7,214 nt of DNA. It comes from JAGXLP01 sp964649445. Lineage in GTDB: Bacteria > Bipolaricaulota > Bipolaricaulia > M55B111. The notes under the pieces are model-generated. The model was not told where the DNA came from. It saw only the letters and a list, made by a program, of their open reading frames with translations, and searched no databases. Within the stretch, counting starts at the first letter, position 1; each line of letters starts with the position of its first letter. The position numbers were made by a program, and so were the translations under genes. The stretch lies in assembly GCA_964649445.1 (NCBI GenBank), contig CAZYPS010000093.1, forward strand, positions 1 to 7,214, given 5' to 3'. This document shows positions 5,253 through 7,214 of this stretch, in pieces.

Positions 5253-5329
5253 GCGCCTGTAGCTCAGTCGGATAGAGCGACGGATTCCTAATCCGTAGGC
5301 CGGGGGTTCGAGTCCTCCCAGGCGCACCA
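5253..5329 (+). tRNA. tRNA-Arg(CCU)
   Basis: A complete 77-nt cloverleaf. The acceptor stem is GCGCCTG (5253-5259) with CAGGCGC (5319-5325), a perfect 7 bp. The D arm is GCTC/GAGC. The anticodon arm is ACGGA/TCCGT around loop TTCCTAA, giving anticodon CCU, which reads AGG. The T arm is GGGGG/CCTCC with one G-U pair around TTCGAGT. Discriminator A is followed by an encoded CCA (5327-5329). It starts 4 nt after the rnc stop codon, so it is probably cut from an rnc-tRNA transcript by RNase P unless a promoter lies inside rnc. Confidence 0.97.
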
Positions 5330-5350
5330 ATTTTAATTTTAACCTGGATT

Positions 5351-5366
5351 ACACGAAACCAACCAG
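5351..5366 (+). repeat. Direct repeat copy A (15/16 with 5653-5668)
   Basis: ACACGAAACCAACCAG here and ACACGAAACCAAACAG at 5653-5668 differ at one position and start 302 nt apart in the same orientation. They bracket the tRNA-derived fragment and the small open frame. Confidence 0.6.
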
Positions 5367-5384
5367 TTTCTACTATCCATGAAG

Positions 5385-5397
5385 AGAGCGACGGATT
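5385..5397 (+). repeat. Partial copy of tRNA-Arg (D stem to anticodon stem)
   Basis: AGAGCGACGGATT is identical to tRNA-Arg positions 5274-5286, in the same orientation 111 nt downstream. Sequence after it (AGAGTAAGGC) is only loosely like the rest of the tRNA, so this is a fragment that cannot fold as a tRNA. It may be a deletion remnant of a second tRNA copy or an attachment-site trace. Confidence 0.55.
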
Positions 5398-5411
5398 AGA
5401 GTAAGGCTACT

Positions 5412-5636
5412 TCAATAGTTTATTTCCTTCACTACCTCTTTAAGTTTTCTGTTTAGGCAATAATCCCACATTAAAGCAATCCCAACCAGGGAAATAGCCA
5501 ATAAAACAGGGAATAGACTCAATACTCGAACTGGAAGGGGATACCTTGCTCCGGTAAAAAATCGGAATGTTGAAAGTCTCCAGTAAGCTTTACTCTTTAG
5601 ATGTATTTTTCTACAAGAATTTAGACTTTTAAGCAT
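5412..5636 (-). CDS. Doubtful small single-pass membrane protein
   Basis: The frame gives 74 residues with a basic N-terminal half (about 1-36), one clear hydrophobic stretch about 38-60 (VLSLFPVLLAISLVGIALMW) and a basic tail, RKLKEVVKEINY. I recognise no family. The ATG at 5636 has no real Shine-Dalgarno (only TGGAT next to it) and no promoter is evident, and the frame lies in a repeat-rich region between two direct repeats. If translated, the membrane segment and positive tail would suggest an N-out, C-in small protein, but a chance frame is about as likely. Confidence 0.22.
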   Translation of the reverse strand: MLKSLNSCRKIHLKSKAYWRLSTFRFFTGARYPLPVRVLSLFPVLLAISLVGIALMWDYCLNRKLKEVVKEINY

Positions 5637-5652
5637 ATCCAGTATTTTACTG

Positions 5653-5668
5653 ACACGAAACCAAACAG
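5653..5668 (+). repeat. Direct repeat copy B (15/16 with 5351-5366)
   Basis: Second copy of the 16-nt repeat. It runs into CCAAACAGGGCTCCC (5661-5675), which recurs as CCAAACAGAACTCCC at 5708-5722 with 13 of 15 identical, so the 3' part of the motif is present a third time. Confidence 0.55.
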
Positions 5669-5707
5669 GGCTCCCGCGTTAAAGAGCAATACTTTTAAAG
5701 CTTCTCT

Positions 5708-5722
5708 CCAAACAGAACTCCC
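5708..5722 (+). repeat. Third diverged copy of the repeat motif
   Basis: CCAAACAGAACTCCC matches 13 of 15 positions of 5661-5675 in direct orientation, 47 nt further on. The short, decaying copies look like old local duplication rather than a CRISPR array: spacing is irregular and there are too few copies. Confidence 0.4.
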
Positions 5723-5770
5723 TTGGATCTGACTGGCCTTATAGCCCGGTTTTTAAGAATTCAGCTTCAG

Positions 5771-5810
5771 GAAAACCCATATTTAAACATGGGCTTGAAC
5801 CCTGGTTTTC
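5771..5810. other. Hairpin with alternative inner pairings
   Basis: GAAAACC (5771-5777) pairs with GGTTTTC (5804-5810). The overlapping CCCAT (5776-5780) with ATGGG (5789-5793), and GGG (5791-5793) with CCC (5800-5802), are competing inner pairings. The function is unknown. It lies about 150 bp upstream of the sensor promoter and has no flanking gene to regulate directly. Confidence 0.3.
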
Positions 5811-5921
5811 AAAGTCATATCAAGCTCCAATTGGGCCAATTTATTGAAAAAAACCGTTTTTAAACCTATGGTTAATACCGTGTTCTTGAATTCGAAACTA
5901 GCTTTATTGTTAAAAAATCAA

Positions 5922-5952
5922 TTGCTCCTCTGTGCTCCACTTGAACTATAAT
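5922..5952 (+). promoter_or_regulatory. Probable promoter of the sensor gene
   Basis: A perfect -10 TATAAT (5947-5952) lies 19 nt after TTGCTC (5922-5927), a weak -35. The start would be near 5959, giving a leader of about 87 nt whose first bases form one arm of a predicted stem. The weak -35 with a good -10 suggests help from an activator or simply modest expression. Confidence 0.5.
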
Positions 5953-5962
5953 AAGAGGCTAA

Positions 5963-6041
5963 TTTAACCGCTACAATCAAAGTATGCAGGAGACCAGCTC
6001 CATCGCTATTAACAGTAAGGGTTAAACTTCGGGAGGTTTAA
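5963..6041 (+). promoter_or_regulatory. Candidate translational switch in the sensor gene leader
   Basis: Two stems compete for the same bases. TTTAACC (5963-5969) pairs with GGTTAAA (6020-6026), enclosing a small hairpin GGAG/CTCC (5989-5992 with 5998-6001). Alternatively TTAAAC (6022-6027) pairs with GTTTAA (6036-6041), extended by a T-G pair, which places the ribosome binding site GGGAGG (6031-6036) in the loop and stem. The first fold would free the site, the second would mask part of it. I do not recognise a known riboswitch class; an RNA thermometer or a protein-bound leader is also possible. Confidence 0.35.
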
Positions 6042-6045
6042 AAGC

Positions 6046-7056
6046 TTGGGACTAAAAATCAGAGGTAGGGTAATCGCGGTTACGGCTTTATTTGGAGTTT
6101 TAATCTGGTTCATGGATGGCATTTTGGACTACTTTCTCTTTATAGAAGGTTCGCTTCTCGGACTTACCTTTACAAATATTCCTTCTCACGAATTATACAT
6201 AAGGCTGTTCTGGTTTGGTGGCCTGTTGATCGTCGGAATATTTTCTTCCTGGATAATTACCGAAAGAGAGAAAGCCCTGGATGACAAAGAAGAGCTGGAA
6301 TCCCTTCTGCGGGCGGTCAGAAACGTGAACCAGTTGCTCGTAAGAACGGACGACAAAGCAAAGCTGATCGAGGGTACGTGCAACAGGCTAATGGAGGCAC
6401 GAGGCTATGAATACGTCTGGATTGTTCTTCTGGACGAATCAAATAAAGTGATTACGGCAGCTCAGGCAGGGCTTGAACGGAAATTCACCCAGTTGCTGGA
6501 ACACCTGGAAAGTGGCAAGCTATCTTCCTGGTTCGAAAATACACTAAACAACTCGAAAATTACCGTTACCAAAAATCCTTCAACTACCTGTCACGATTGT
6601 CCACTTTCCCACAAATACAAGGAAAACGGCGGCATTCACATTAGTTTGGGGTACGATGGAAAAGTTTACGGCCTGCTGTCAGCATCCGTCCCTAACTCCA
6701 TTTTGGATGATACGGAAGAAAAAGAACTGTTCAAGGAAGTCGCCGACGACATTGGCTTTGCCCTCTACCAGAAAGAAGTAGAAAAAGATCTCCGGGAAAG
6801 CGAGGAAAAATTTCGGAGTTACGTGGAAAACGCCCCTGTAGGGGACTACGTAATCGACCAAGACGGTAAATACTTAGAAGTGAACGAGGCAGCCTGCGAG
6901 ATAACAGGATATTCGGAAGAGGAGTTACTGGCTATGGGTATATCGGACCTTCACCCTCCCGAGGCTATGGAAAGAGTCCAGGAAGCTTTCAGCAAACTGC
7001 TAAATGAAGGTAAAATGGAGGTCGAACTACCTTATTTACGCAAAAACGGAACTTAA
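6046..7056 (+). CDS. Membrane sensor with GAF and PAS domains, interrupted by an in-frame stop
   Basis: The 336-codon frame starts at TTG (6046) after GGGAGG (6031-6036) with 9-nt spacing. Two membrane segments (about 9-33 and 50-71) flank a short external loop, a charged helix (72-92) follows, then a GAF domain (about 93-243) containing a C182-x-x-C185 pair, and a PAS domain from about 253 (ESEEKFRSYVENAPVGDYVIDQDG, split here: ESEEKFRS then YVENAPVG). The PAS fold is cut at LRKNGT by TAA (7054-7056), just before its last strands. The same frame continues with GQMVINAVNISDDRYLGFALE, the expected PAS end, then a helix leading into an HD-GYP-like start. The intact protein would thus be a membrane-bound sensor with a cyclic-di-GMP phosphodiesterase output. 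It is either a pseudogene, a split gene or a sequencing error. Confidence 0.85.
   Translation: MGLKIRGRVIAVTALFGVLIWFMDGILDYFLFIEGSLLGLTFTNIPSHELYIRLFWFGGLLIVGIFSSWIITEREKALDDKEELESLLRAVRNVNQLLVRTDDKAKLIEGTCNRLMEARGYEYVWIVLLDESNKVITAAQAGLERKFTQLLEHLESGKLSSWFENTLNNSKITVTKNPSTTCHDCPLSHKYKENGGIHISLGYDGKVYGLLSASVPNSILDDTEEKELFKEVADDIGFALYQKEVEKDLRESEEKFRSYVENAPVGDYVIDQDGKYLEVNEAACEITGYSEEELLAMGISDLHPPEAMERVQEAFSKLLNEGKMEVELPYLRKNGT
7054..7056 (+). other. In-frame TAA interrupting the PAS domain
   Basis: The codon follows ...LRKNGT and precedes GQMVINAV in the same frame, where homologous PAS domains usually have a short charged or polar residue before the next strand. A single base change from AAA or GAA would explain it. 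UAA is the normal stop of def and rnc here, so reassignment is unlikely. Confidence 0.8.
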
Positions 7057-7062
7057 GGGCAG

Positions 7063-7214
7063 ATGGTAATCAACGCCGTAAATATCTCTGACGATCGATA
7101 TCTCGGCTTCGCGCTGGAGATCACGGATCAAAAGGAAGCAAAACGCAAACTGGAACGGGCAACTTTAGGAACGCTTCAGGCACTGAACCGGACTATAGAG
7201 GCGAAAGACGAGTA
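7063..7214 (+). CDS. C-terminal part of the sensor: PAS end and start of a probable HD-GYP domain (runs off the right edge)
   Basis: Downstream of the TAA the original frame stays open to the window end. From the ATG at 7063 it reads MVINAVNISDDRYLGFALEI, then TDQKEAKRKLERATLG, then TLQALNRTIEAKDE. The first part is the final strands of the PAS domain, the middle the usual connecting helix. The last part matches the helix that opens HD-GYP domains (L-x-x-A-[IL]-E-A-[KR]-D), whose HD and GYP motifs would lie past the edge. GGG lies only 3 nt before this ATG, a poor ribosome binding site, but re-initiation right after the stop is conceivable. A protein starting here would have a broken PAS fold. 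HD-GYP proteins hydrolyse cyclic di-GMP; that assignment is inferred from about 20 residues. Confidence 0.6.
   Translation, partial: MVINAVNISDDRYLGFALEITDQKEAKRKLERATLGTLQALNRTIEAKDE

Larger units (their letters stand above)
5330..6045. other. Repeat-bearing intergenic region between tRNA-Arg and the sensor gene
   Basis: About 715 bp with no confident gene. It holds a 13-nt copy of part of the adjacent tRNA (5385-5397), three diverged copies of a CCAA(A/C)CAG-type motif (5351, 5653, 5708), one doubtful small membrane-protein frame (5412-5636, minus), hairpins at 5771-5810 and 5863-5873, and then the promoter and structured leader of the sensor gene (5922-6041). The mix suggests remnants of insertion and deletion beside a tRNA. 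Confidence 0.55.

Noticed and set aside
5351..5722. CRISPR array
   Set aside because: Only two to three diverged copies with irregular spacing of about 290 and 40 nt and no cas genes.
5735..5756. Terminator-like GGC/GCC hairpin followed by TTTTT
   Set aside because: Only 3-4 base pairs including a G-U pair, and about 400 nt after the tRNA; too weak to call.
7054..7056. Stop codon reassignment or selenocysteine/pyrrolysine at the in-frame stop
   Set aside because: The codon is TAA, which is not used for selenocysteine or pyrrolysine, and TAA ends def and rnc in the same window.

Overview
The window is bacterial. It carries peptide deformylase, a GreA elongation factor, the RNase P protein, a bacterial-type RNase III and the start of a class II lysyl-tRNA synthetase, with Shine-Dalgarno sequences, sigma70-like promoters and a CCA-encoding tRNA. 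Coding DNA looks moderate in GC while the long intergenic stretches are clearly AT-rich. TTG and GTG starts are used. Gene order does not match a familiar model genome: rnpA is separated from rpmH, phoU has no pst genes beside it, and lysS follows greA. I cannot name the phylum; an uncultured or deep-branching lineage is plausible. TAA, TAG and TGA all end genes here, so the code looks standard.

Layout. Positions 1-2381 are a minus-strand block read def - yggS - rnpA, then, from its own likely promoter, greA - lysS (lysS runs off the left edge). Positions 2382-3065 are an AT-rich gap with a near-perfect 24-bp palindrome and a possible branched RNA fold. A Fur/PerR-family regulator (3066-3497, plus) converges on an orphan phoU (3557-4234, minus). 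Between phoU and rnc lie two outward-facing promoters flanking GC-rich nested inverted repeats that resemble the end of an IS200/IS605-type element. The rnc gene (4562-5248) appears to be made from a nearly leaderless transcript and is followed after 4 nt by tRNA-Arg(CCU). Positions 5330-6045 hold no convincing gene, but contain a 13-nt copy of part of that tRNA, short direct repeats and hairpins. A two-TM GAF-PAS sensor starts at 6046 (TTG). Its frame is broken by an in-frame TAA at 7054-7056, after which the same frame continues through the end of the PAS domain into what looks like the start of an HD-GYP phosphodiesterase domain.

Function. Most genes belong to the core information machinery: nascent peptide deformylation, tRNA 5' processing, transcript rescue, tRNA charging, dsRNA cleavage and a tRNA. 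To these are added cofactor homeostasis (YggS), phosphate signalling (PhoU), metal or peroxide response (Fur-like) and probable cyclic-di-GMP signalling. The points most worth a second look are the interrupted sensor gene and its leader with two mutually exclusive stems, the leaderless rnc-tRNA unit, the Fur-like protein that has lost half of its structural zinc cysteines, and the repeat structures at 4325-4448 and 5351-5722.
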